From: an uncultured Lachnospiraceae bacterium
GTDB taxonomy: Bacteria; Bacillota; Clostridia; Lachnospirales; Lachnospiraceae
Direction: 5' to 3'
DNA: 64,000 nucleotides
NCBI GenBank assembly: GCA_910585625.1
Contig: CAJUFQ010000001.1
Location: 124,001-188,000, forward strand
Shown: positions 7,731-15,113 of the stretch, one piece after another
Numbering within the stretch: the stretch's first letter is position 1
How the letters are laid out: every line of letters begins with the position of its first letter
The notes under the pieces: model-generated
What the model was told of the DNA's origin: nothing
What the model saw: only the letters and a program-made list of their open reading frames with translations
Database searches by the model: none
Position numbers and translations under genes: made by a program

Positions 7731-8435
7731 ATGATTGAATTAAAAGAAGTATGCAAGACCTTTGGCAAGAAGGAAGCCCGCGTGGAGGCGTTGCGTGGGG
7801 TCAGCCTTTCCATCCGGGAAGGAGAGTTGGTCGCCATCATGGGAAAGAGCGGTTCCGGCAAATCGACGCTTCTGAGTATCCTGGGAGGGATGATGTCTCT
7901 TGACAGCGGAGAATATTCATATGGCGGCAAGACCGTAAATTTTAAGAGCCAGAAGGAGCTGACGAAATTCCGCCGAAACGAAGTTGGCTTTGTGGTACAG
8001 TATTTTGCGCTGGCGGATGACCTGAATATCTTTCAGAATGTTGCGCTCCCGCTCAAATATCAGGGGCATTCCAGAAAGAGGATAAAGGAACTGGTAATGG
8101 AGGCATTAAGGGAACTGGAGATAGAAGATAAGGCAAAGGCTTACCCCAGCGAGCTGTCAGGCGGGCAGCAGCAGAGGGCGGCAATCGCACGGGCAATCGT
8201 CAAGCAGCCGCGGGTGATACTTGCCGATGAGCCGACCGGGGCGTTGGATGAAGCCACCGGGGAGGCTGTGCAGGCGATTTTCCGCAGGCTGAACGAGAGG
8301 GGGAAGACAGTCATCATCGTCACCCATGATGCAAAAGTGGCAGGAAACTGCGAACGGACAATTTACCTCAAAGACGGCATGATCTTGGATGACGGCCTTG
8401 GGGGCGGCGTCCATGGCAAAGGGGTGATAATATGA
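7731..8435 (+). CDS. ABC transporter ATPase (LolD/MacB type)
   Basis: A 234-residue ATPase that powers the flanking FtsX-type permeases. It shows Walker A GKSGSGKST (residues 38-46), the signature LSGGQQQR, and Walker B VILADEPTGALD followed by the switch THD. The start is ATG 7731 behind AAGGAGG; an upstream extension to 7692 runs through the duplicated, non-coding repeat. Its TGA overlaps the ATG of the next gene (ATGA at 8432), showing tight translational coupling to the second permease. Confidence 0.92.
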   Translation: MIELKEVCKTFGKKEARVEALRGVSLSIREGELVAIMGKSGSGKSTLLSILGGMMSLDSGEYSYGGKTVNFKSQKELTKFRRNEVGFVVQYFALADDLNIFQNVALPLKYQGHSRKRIKELVMEALRELEIEDKAKAYPSELSGGQQQRAAIARAIVKQPRVILADEPTGALDEATGEAVQAIFRRLNERGKTVIIVTHDAKVAGNCERTIYLKDGMILDDGLGGGVHGKGVII

Positions 8436-9472
8436 AAGTAGCCGGGAGGAAAATTCCTAAAGGTACGGTTCTTCTGTTTTTAAGTTTCACGGCCATATCG
8501 CTGTGCCTGCTGCTGATTCTGACGGCCTCCCGCGCAGAGCAGACAAACAGCATGAGCAAGAACGGGATGTATTCGGGGCATCAGAAAAATTTTTCCGTCT
8601 ATAATTCAGAACAGGAAGGGCTGTGGGAGGAAGTGATGCCGGTTCTGGGTGCGAAGTATGATGACTTTGCCATCTATATGCCGCTGCAGGATCCGGAAAT
8701 GATTGTCAGGGGTGTCTGTGTCCGCGGTAAAGTGGAAGAGCCGCCTATGTTGGAGGGAAAGTATTTTGATTTTGCCGATTCATGGTCTGATACGCCTAAG
8801 GCTGTGCTTGGAAAGCAATACCGGGAAATGGCCGTGGAGCGGGACGGGAAGCGGTACTGCACGTATCAAGGCATGGAGTTTGAGGTGGCTGGCGTCATGG
8901 GAACGAAAGAAGACAGCCGCCTGAACTATATGATGCTGATGGATCTGAGGTCTGCAGTAAGGATTGCCGGCATTAATTCCAGCTATGTGCTTGATACGAA
9001 GAAGGAGGCGGATTTACTGGAAATCGGGCAGGAACTGAACAGCCTGTTCCCTCTCCCGGCGCAAGTGCAGATTTTGTTGGAGGCAGGAGATGTAGTTTCT
9101 CCCATCGCACGGTTGTTGTCCGGGGGTGCGCTCATGGATACCATGTATGTCATGATACTGATTAGTTTTTCGCTGAGTACGATTCTTGTCACGCTCATTT
9201 GGCTTCGTTTCCGTAGGCAGATTATTTATGTGTGGCAGCTCTGTGGGTATGAGGGGCGTATGCAGCGTCTGGAAATATCAAAACATTTTTTCCTTGCGGC
9301 AGGCGCAGGCTTTGCAGCAGGGTTTTTGCTGGCGGTTTTGCTTTCTTTCATCCTGGAAGACATACGGATGGGGGCAGCTGATATTTTGCAGGCATTTGGG
9401 ATGACGGTAGGGTTAGGCGCTGTGATATTGTTCCTGTGCTATGCCTTGGACAGAATGGCAAAGAGTTATTAA
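8432..9472 (+). CDS. FtsX-type ABC permease, second subunit
   Basis: A 346-residue membrane protein with one N-terminal helix (about residues 11-33), an external domain (about 35-230) and three C-terminal helices (about 236-258, 283-308, 315-338). This is the MacB/FtsX topology with a smaller external domain than the partner permease at 6303. It overlaps the ATPase stop codon by four bases. Sequence similarity to the first permease is low by eye, so the pair is likely a diverged heterodimer. A strong terminator at 9501-9544 closes the operon. Confidence 0.75.
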   Translation: MKVAGRKIPKGTVLLFLSFTAISLCLLLILTASRAEQTNSMSKNGMYSGHQKNFSVYNSEQEGLWEEVMPVLGAKYDDFAIYMPLQDPEMIVRGVCVRGKVEEPPMLEGKYFDFADSWSDTPKAVLGKQYREMAVERDGKRYCTYQGMEFEVAGVMGTKEDSRLNYMMLMDLRSAVRIAGINSSYVLDTKKEADLLEIGQELNSLFPLPAQVQILLEAGDVVSPIARLLSGGALMDTMYVMILISFSLSTILVTLIWLRFRRQIIYVWQLCGYEGRMQRLEISKHFFLAAGAGFAAGFLLAVLLSFILEDIRMGAADILQAFGMTVGLGAVILFLCYALDRMAKSY

Positions 9473-9500
9473 GATTCCGAAGGGCGTGGCAGCACACTAG

Positions 9501-9544
9501 CCGCCCCATCACCTGGTTTTGGTGATGGGGCGGTAATTTTTTCG
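9501..9544 (+). terminator. Strong rho-independent terminator
   Basis: CCGCCCCATCACC (9501-9513) pairs perfectly with GGTGATGGGGCGG (9521-9533), followed by a T-run at 9537-9542. Confidence 0.93.
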
Positions 9545-9602
9545 TTTTATATTATATTTGGCTCTGTGAGGGATTTATCTGGAAAATGCCCGTATCTGTC
9601 TC

Positions 9603-9631
9603 TTGACAATGCAGCCCCAGACAGATATAAT
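9603..9631 (+). promoter_or_regulatory. Perfect-consensus sigma-A promoter
   Basis: TTGACA (9603-9608), exactly 17 bases, TATAAT (9626-9631). It drives the second ABC operon, 54 bases before its start codon. Such a perfect promoter usually needs a repressor to be silent. Confidence 0.85.
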
Positions 9632-9642
9632 TAGAACAGATG

Positions 9643-9664
9643 TTATAAAACAGTTGTTTTGTAA
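9643..9664. promoter_or_regulatory. Inverted-repeat operator candidate at the transcription start
   Basis: TTATAAAACA (9643-9652) and TGTTTTGTAA (9655-9664) form an inverted repeat with one mismatch and a 2-base centre, starting about five bases after the expected +1. A repressor bound here would block the consensus promoter. Confidence 0.55.
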
Positions 9665-9684
9665 AATGAAGGAAGGAACAAAAA

Positions 9685-10377
9685 ATGATTGAGATTAAGG
9701 ATATCAAGAAATCTTATGGGAGCCATGAGAACAAGCTTTCGGTGCTGAAAGGCATTAGTACGAAAATTGAGGATGGAGACTTTGTGGTGATTTTAGGCGC
9801 GTCAGGCTCTGGGAAGTCAACGTTCCTGAATGTGATTTCAGGGCTGGAATACCCTGACAGCGGCAGCGTCAGGTATGACGGCAGGGATATCACCCGGCTG
9901 TCGGATGGCGACCTGACGTTATTTCGCAAGGAAACGGTGGGATTTATCTTCCAGCAGTATTACTTATTACCCCATATGACGGTGGAAAAAAATGTGCGCA
10001 TGGGGGCGGATCTTGCCGGCAACTCTGATTACAGAAAAATCATCAAATCTGTAGGCTTGGGGGAAAAACTGAGGAAATATCCGGGTGAGCTTTCGGGTGG
10101 GGAACAGCAGCGGGTGTCCATTGCCAGGGCATTGGCCAAAAAGCCGAAAGTACTTTTCCTGGATGAGCCGACGGGGGCTCTGGATGAGCAGACCGGCCGT
10201 CAGGTGCTTGATTATATCAGCGCATTGCAGAAGGAACATGGGTTTACGGTGGTAATGGTGACGCACAACCTGAATATTGCCCAGATGGCAAACACAGTCA
10301 TTAAGATGAACAGTGGCAAGATAGTGGAAATCAGCGGGAACGAAGCGCCGAAGACCGCTTACGAGATTGGATGGTGA
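9685..10377 (+). CDS. ABC transporter ATPase of second exporter
   Basis: A 230-residue ATPase with Walker A GASGSGKST (about residues 38-46), a Q-loop in FIFQQYYLLPHMTV, the signature LSGGEQQR, Walker B VLFLDEPTGALD and the switch THN. This is the LolD/MacB/BceA-like subgroup. It is the first gene after the consensus promoter and partners the eight-helix permease that begins four bases after its stop codon. It is distinct from the ATPase at 7731, so the locus encodes two exporters. Confidence 0.92.
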   Translation: MIEIKDIKKSYGSHENKLSVLKGISTKIEDGDFVVILGASGSGKSTFLNVISGLEYPDSGSVRYDGRDITRLSDGDLTLFRKETVGFIFQQYYLLPHMTVEKNVRMGADLAGNSDYRKIIKSVGLGEKLRKYPGELSGGEQQRVSIARALAKKPKVLFLDEPTGALDEQTGRQVLDYISALQKEHGFTVVMVTHNLNIAQMANTVIKMNSGKIVEISGNEAPKTAYEIGW

Positions 10378-10381
10378 GGGT

Positions 10382-11530
10382 ATGGTAGTTGGGATAAAAG
10401 ACACGGTGAAGCTTATTGGGATTTCGGTCATTTCCTGTTGCGCAGTGCTGGTCTGCGCAATGTTTCTGAATTATTATTTCGATGTCCTGCAGATTGAGGA
10501 TTTGATATGCTCCGAGCAGGCGCATGTATTCTATCATGCCCAGGTGTTGGTGGTGAGAGTGGTTTGTGCCGTCAGCGGCGGCTGTCTGTTGGTTACCTCT
10601 GTGGTGATGCTGTTTTTCTACATCAAGCATTACATAGATTCGCATAAGAAGGAGCTGGGGATTCTGAAAGCCTTGGGATATTCGAACATGAGAATTGCTT
10701 GTAATTTCTGGGTGTTTGGGATGAGTGTTTTTGCCGGGGCGACTGTTGGGTTTCTGGGGGCATTTCTGTTAATGCCGGAATTTTACAGATATCAGAATGA
10801 AGATAACATCCTGCCGGAGACGGTTATTTCGTTCCATCCGTCCCTGGTCTTGTACTTGGTGGTATTGCCGACGGCTGGATTTGCTCTGCTGGCGGTTGTC
10901 TATGCCGCCTTGAAACTGAAAAAGCCGGTTCTGCTTCTTCTGCGAGACAGCCTGCAGTCTGGCGTTAAAGTAAGGAAGCAGAAAAACGCAAAAGAAAGGG
11001 ACTGTCTGTTTATTGATGAGCTTAGGAGGGATACGCTGAGAACCAGGAAAACACTTGTATTCTTCATTGTCTTTGCTTCATTCTGTTTTTCCTCCATGAC
11101 GCAGATGTCTGCCAGCATGAATGAGCTGGCCAGTGAGATGATGGGCATGATGATGCTGCTGATGGGGATAATCCTGGCATGTACGACACTTTTTTTGGCA
11201 ATCACGACCGTCATCCGAGGCAATACTAAGACGATTGCCATGATGCGGGTGTTTGGTTATTCGCAGAAAGAATGCTGCCGCGCGTTGCTTGGCGGTTACC
11301 GCCCGGCGTCTTATATCGGTTTTGCCGTGGGAACCATTTACCAATATGGCTTGCTGAGGATCATGGTTGACATAGTGTTCAAGGATATGGAGGGGGTGCC
11401 TGCGTATGAATTTGATTTTCCGGCCATGTTCTTCTCCCTTGGGCTCTTCCTCGTGGTGTACGAATTCGTGATGTTTTATTATTCCGGGAAGATTAAGAAG
11501 GTATCTGTCAAAGAAGTCATGCTTGAGTGA
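10382..11530 (+). CDS. FtsX-type ABC permease with two FtsX repeats
   Basis: A 382-residue integral membrane protein with about eight helices (roughly residues 8-28, 53-79, 103-130, 153-176, 222-243, 252-280, 305-327, 345-370). It carries two FtsX-like halves: KKELGILKALGYS near residue 90 and TIAMMRVFGYSQKE near residue 280. There is no large external domain, unlike the permeases upstream. ATG 10382 lies just after the ATPase stop; its ribosome binding site is weak and an in-frame TTG 10367 is possible. It is probably co-translated with the ATPase. The exported substrate is unknown. Confidence 0.78.
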   Translation: MVVGIKDTVKLIGISVISCCAVLVCAMFLNYYFDVLQIEDLICSEQAHVFYHAQVLVVRVVCAVSGGCLLVTSVVMLFFYIKHYIDSHKKELGILKALGYSNMRIACNFWVFGMSVFAGATVGFLGAFLLMPEFYRYQNEDNILPETVISFHPSLVLYLVVLPTAGFALLAVVYAALKLKKPVLLLLRDSLQSGVKVRKQKNAKERDCLFIDELRRDTLRTRKTLVFFIVFASFCFSSMTQMSASMNELASEMMGMMMLLMGIILACTTLFLAITTVIRGNTKTIAMMRVFGYSQKECCRALLGGYRPASYIGFAVGTIYQYGLLRIMVDIVFKDMEGVPAYEFDFPAMFFSLGLFLVVYEFVMFYYSGKIKKVSVKEVMLE

Positions 11531-11549
11531 CGGGCGGATTTGTAGTTTT

Positions 11550-11579
11550 TATTCTAATACAAAATCTCCTGCATATACT
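11550..11579 (+). promoter_or_regulatory. Possible SigE-type promoter of spoIVA
   Basis: CATATACT (11572-11579) resembles the SigE -10 element (CATACAnT). The -35 region around 11548-11557 matches poorly. In Bacillus spoIVA is SigE-dependent. Confidence 0.3.
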
Positions 11580-11607
11580 GGTAACAGTAGAACAGGAGGT
11601 TTTTTGT

Positions 11608-13095
11608 ATGGAAAATATGAGTACCGGTACATATAATATTTATAAAGACATCAGCGCAAGGACTAACGGCGACATATATATTGGCGTTGTGGGTCCTGTG
11701 AGGACTGGAAAGTCCACGTTTATCAAGCGTTTCATGGATGTCATGGTGCTGCCGGAGATGGAGGATGTACATAGCAGGGAACGCGCGACGGATGAGCTGC
11801 CCCAATCAGCGCAGGGCAAGACGATTATGACTACGGAGCCGAAATTCGTGCCTAAGGAGGCTGCAAAAATCCGCCTGGGCGATGACCTTGAGGTGAGCGT
11901 CCGCCTCATTGACTGCGTAGGGTTCATGGTGGAGGGTGCGACCGGGCATATGGAAGATGGCACGGAGCGTATGGTGAAGACGCCCTGGTTTGATTACGAA
12001 ATCCCATTCACGCAGGCAGCGGAGATTGGGACGCAGAAGGTAATCCGGGAGCATTCCAATATCGGGATTGTCATCACCACGGATGGCTCGATTACGGAGC
12101 TGCCAAGGGAGTCCTATGTCGCAGCAGAAGAAAAGACGGTTGGTTCCCTGCAGAAGATAGGCAAGCCTTTCATCATCCTCCTGAACACCCAGAAGCCCTA
12201 CGGAGCGGAGAGCCAGAAGCTTGCAGAAGAACTGTCTGCAAAATATGGGGTTGCAGTTCTTCCGGTAAACTGCGAGCAGCTGAGGAAGGATGATATTTAC
12301 CATATTTTAGAGAGCATCCTTTATGAATTCCCGATTGAGCGGGTGGATTTCTTCTTGCCGAAGTGGGTGGAAATGCTGGAGAATACGCATAAAATAAAGG
12401 AAAACGTCATCCAGAACGCCATGCAGATACTGAAGAAATTTACCTTTGCGAAAGATATCCGTGGGACGGATCTGGCGCCGGAAGGAGAATACATCCGCCG
12501 CATGAAGATGGATAAAATGGAACTTTCCAGGGGATGCGTGCAGATATTGTTTGACATTGATGAGAAATATTATTACGAGAATATGAGCGAACTTACCGGG
12601 GTGCCTATCCAGGGAGAGTACCAGCTGATTTCCATGATCAAAGAGCTATCTGCGATGAAAAAGGAATACGACAAGGTAGGAAGCGCAATGGAGGCGGTGA
12701 AGCAGAAAGGTTATGGCGTGGTGACGCCGCAGCTTACGGATATAGAGATTGAGGAGCCGGTACTGATACGCCATGGCAATAAGTTCGGTGTGAAGATTAA
12801 GGCACAGTCGCCGTCCATCCATATGATCCGGGCAAACGTGGAGACGGAGATAGCTCCTATCATAGGCAGCGAGGAGCAGGCACAGGATCTGATTGGCTAC
12901 ATCAAGACGTCCAGGGATCAGGAAGAAGGAATCTGGCAGACAAATATCTTTGGCAAGTCAATCGGGGAGCTGGTGGAGGATGGCATACGCAGCAAAATTA
13001 CCATGATGGATGACGAGAGCCAAGTCAAGCTCCAGGATACGATGCAGAAGATTGTCAATGACAGCAATGGCGGGTTGGTTTGCATTATTATATAG
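11608..13095 (+). CDS. spoIVA: Stage IV sporulation protein A, spore coat ATPase
   Basis: SpoIVA polymerises on the outer forespore membrane using ATP and forms the base layer of the spore coat. The 495 residues match the family length (492 in B. subtilis). Walker A is GPVRTGKST (residues 29-37), with IDCVGFMVEGATGHMEDG as the Walker B/switch region, and the conserved GGLVCIII-type C-terminus is present. ATG 11608 has AACAGGAGG upstream; the longer frame from 11527 overlaps the permease end and has no ribosome binding site. It lies among unrelated genes, 77 bp after the ABC permease. Confidence 0.97.
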   Translation: MENMSTGTYNIYKDISARTNGDIYIGVVGPVRTGKSTFIKRFMDVMVLPEMEDVHSRERATDELPQSAQGKTIMTTEPKFVPKEAAKIRLGDDLEVSVRLIDCVGFMVEGATGHMEDGTERMVKTPWFDYEIPFTQAAEIGTQKVIREHSNIGIVITTDGSITELPRESYVAAEEKTVGSLQKIGKPFIILLNTQKPYGAESQKLAEELSAKYGVAVLPVNCEQLRKDDIYHILESILYEFPIERVDFFLPKWVEMLENTHKIKENVIQNAMQILKKFTFAKDIRGTDLAPEGEYIRRMKMDKMELSRGCVQILFDIDEKYYYENMSELTGVPIQGEYQLISMIKELSAMKKEYDKVGSAMEAVKQKGYGVVTPQLTDIEIEEPVLIRHGNKFGVKIKAQSPSIHMIRANVETEIAPIIGSEEQAQDLIGYIKTSRDQEEGIWQTNIFGKSIGELVEDGIRSKITMMDDESQVKLQDTMQKIVNDSNGGLVCIII

Positions 13096-13139
13096 CGTTA
13101 AGCATGAGGTTTGCGGCAGTGGAAAACTGTGGGATGAGG

Positions 13140-13174
13140 GTGTTTCCTAAGTTGTGTTATGGCTTGGGAAACGC
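13140..13174 (+). terminator. Possible terminator hairpin after spoIVA
   Basis: GTGTTTCCTAAG (13140-13151) pairs with CTTGGGAAACGC (13163-13174) with wobble pairs. There is no clear T-run, so termination is uncertain. Confidence 0.4.
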
Positions 13175-13282
13175 CCTGTTTGGCATTTGCACTGCGGGGA
13201 AAACCAGCTTGTATTTGTGAGGGAAAGGTGATATGATGAAATCAGATAACATGATGGGATTCCCAGATGGAAGAGGAAAGAT

Positions 13283-14038
13283 ATGAAAATAATTTACATC
13301 CATCACAGCACGTTCTGCGTGGAAACAGGCGGGAAAGTGCTGGTGTTTGATTATTACAATGGGAAAGGGCTGCCATCCTGCGAATATCATGGGGAAATGC
13401 CTGAGTATCCTGAGGAAACGCCGGTTTATGTGTTTGCCAGCCATAGCCATAGAGATCATTTTGATGCAGAAGTCCTTGCATGGAGCAGGCGATATCGGCA
13501 GATTCATTATATTTTTGCGAAGGAGGTGAAAAGGAAACTCGGCAATTCCATGTTAAAACGGCTGGGATTTGGTGAGGAAATTAAGGAAAAGATTACCTAT
13601 GTCAGGCCGGGGGAGAAACATGAGGTCGGGGGCGTAGCAGTGGAGACATTCCTTTCTACGGATAGCGGGGTCGCATTTCTGGTGACCGTTTCCGGCAAGG
13701 TGATTTACCATGCGGGAGATCTGAACTGGTGGCGGTGGGAAGGAGAGACAGAGGCGTTCAACCTCTACCAGGAGGCAACCTATAAGCGGCAGATCGATCT
13801 TCTGGCGCAAAGGAAACCGGATGTTTCGTTTGTGGTCGTGGATCCCCGTCAGGAACAGGACAAGTTTCTTGGCATTGAGTATTTCATGCAGCAGATAGGC
13901 GCAGGCTATGTGGTTCCCATGCATCTGTGGAAGAAGTACGGGTTGGTGGAAGAATACCGTGACCGGCTGGGGCAGGAACAGGGACGGCAACGGATCCTCC
14001 TGTTTGACAGGGAGAACCAATCGTTGGTTTTAGAGTGA
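13283..14038 (+). CDS. Metallo-beta-lactamase-fold hydrolase (UlaG-like)
   Basis: A 251-residue cytoplasmic metal-dependent hydrolase. The motif HSHRDHFD (near residue 54) supplies the first metal ligands, YHAGDLNWW the next, and VPMHLW the last His. The short family with STF near the N-terminus resembles UlaG / YfhI-like MBL proteins. No signal peptide is visible. The substrate is unknown. It stands alone between spoIVA and a Big_2-domain protein. Confidence 0.85.
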   Translation: MKIIYIHHSTFCVETGGKVLVFDYYNGKGLPSCEYHGEMPEYPEETPVYVFASHSHRDHFDAEVLAWSRRYRQIHYIFAKEVKRKLGNSMLKRLGFGEEIKEKITYVRPGEKHEVGGVAVETFLSTDSGVAFLVTVSGKVIYHAGDLNWWRWEGETEAFNLYQEATYKRQIDLLAQRKPDVSFVVVDPRQEQDKFLGIEYFMQQIGAGYVVPMHLWKKYGLVEEYRDRLGQEQGRQRILLFDRENQSLVLE

Positions 14039-14082
14039 GCAGATAGGAAAGCATAGGAATGGGAAAGATGGGGTAAGAGATT

Positions 14083-14868
14083 ATGAAAAAATATTTGAAG
14101 TATTTACTGGTTATTGTCGCTGCTGTCATGTGTATGGGCGGGATAAAAGCCGAGGCGAAATCCTTTCAGATTTCCGCACCGTCAAAAACCATGTATGTGA
14201 AGCAGAAGCAGCAAATGGTGGTTACGCCCTCCGCCATGAAGGGCAAGGTGCGGTGGCGGACTTCTGACAAGAAGACGGTGTCTGTCACAGGGAATGGGCT
14301 GGTAACTGCCAAGAACCCCGGCAGCGTTAAGGTATATGCGGTGTCTTTGGAAAACCGCGGGAAGAAAGCGGCCTTTCCAATTAAAGTGGTGGCATTTAAG
14401 AAAAAGACGTTTACAGACAACTGTTTTGCGGTCGAGTCTGTGTCAGGGCTTCTGCCCGGCATCGGTAAGAAGTACCGGGTATTCGATTCCAAAAAGGAAA
14501 TCGCCGAGTACCTGAAAGCCGGCAAGGAAGAAGGCGGTTATATTGCCTACGGGATTCAGGGAGACCTCAAAAAATATAAAAAATCTTTTTTCAAGAAGAA
14601 ATCACTGTGCCTCGTCTATATATCCACATTTGGGAGCGGAAGCACGCCGGTAGCAGCGCATGAAATGCAGCTTGTGCAAGATAAGAAGGGGAAGGTGACT
14701 GCTAAGATTCGGGTAGGCGTCGGCGAGCAGGGGCCGGATGAGGCATGGACGGGCGACGTGGTTACCTATTATGCGTTGGCAGAGCTGAGTAAGAAGGATG
14801 CCGCTATGATTGATGGGTATAAGACAGAGATGTTTAAAATGGTGGAACTGCCCCCAATTATCGATTAA
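14083..14868 (+). CDS. Secreted protein with a Big_2 immunoglobulin-like domain
   Basis: A 261-residue exported protein. A signal peptide ends near the AEA at residues 24-26. A Big_2 domain (about 28-105) shows KGKVRWRTSDKKTVSVTGNG and LVTAKNPGSVKVYA. The C-terminal domain (about 110-255) begins with CFAVESVSGLLPG and includes YKTEMFKMVEL. It may resemble PrcB-like domains, but I cannot confirm this. It is very rich in Lys, like other wall-associated Lachnospiraceae proteins. The start is 44 bp after the MBL gene with a weak ribosome binding site (GGGGTAAGAG). Likely surface-located; function unknown. Confidence 0.75.
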   Translation: MKKYLKYLLVIVAAVMCMGGIKAEAKSFQISAPSKTMYVKQKQQMVVTPSAMKGKVRWRTSDKKTVSVTGNGLVTAKNPGSVKVYAVSLENRGKKAAFPIKVVAFKKKTFTDNCFAVESVSGLLPGIGKKYRVFDSKKEIAEYLKAGKEEGGYIAYGIQGDLKKYKKSFFKKKSLCLVYISTFGSGSTPVAAHEMQLVQDKKGKVTAKIRVGVGEQGPDEAWTGDVVTYYALAELSKKDAAMIDGYKTEMFKMVELPPIID

Positions 14869-14874
14869 TGAGGC

Positions 14875-14903
14875 TTGCCCTGGGTTTTGTGATATGATAA
14901 TAT
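14875..14903 (+). promoter_or_regulatory. Candidate sigma-A promoter for the alaS operon
   Basis: TTGCCC (14875-14880), 17-base spacer, TAATAT (14898-14903), 50 bases before the tiny membrane-protein gene. The leader is too short for a T-box. Confidence 0.5.
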
Positions 14904-14952
14904 ATGACCTAAGAAGTTACGAATATAAACATCTGATAGGAGGTGCGTGAAC

Positions 14953-15093
14953 GTGTTTTTTGCCAGTCTTTTACAGTATTCGGTAAAGTTTGTCTTGTTT
15001 GCTGCAGTGGCATTGGCCGGGATTTTTATCGGTAAGGCATTGCGCGGCAGGAAAGATGCCCAAGCGGCAGGACAGATTCAGGAAGAGAAATAG
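14953..15093 (+). CDS. 46-residue single-pass membrane protein upstream of alaS
   Basis: GTG 14953 follows AGGAGGTG by seven bases; the nearer GTG 14947 would be too close. The product has a hydrophobic helix (about residues 8-29, including FVLFAAVALAGIFIGK) followed by a short basic, then Gln/Glu-rich tail. This is the pattern of a genuine small membrane protein with a cytoplasmic tail. It is 20 bp before alaS and shares its promoter. Function unknown. Confidence 0.72.
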   Translation: MFFASLLQYSVKFVLFAAVALAGIFIGKALRGRKDAQAAGQIQEEK

Positions 15094-15113
15094 ATAGTTG
15101 GAGGAAATTTGTT

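Noticed and set aside
14869..15113. T-box riboswitch before alaS
   Set aside because: The leader is only about 40 bases up to a small gene, with no stem I, T-box motif or antiterminator.
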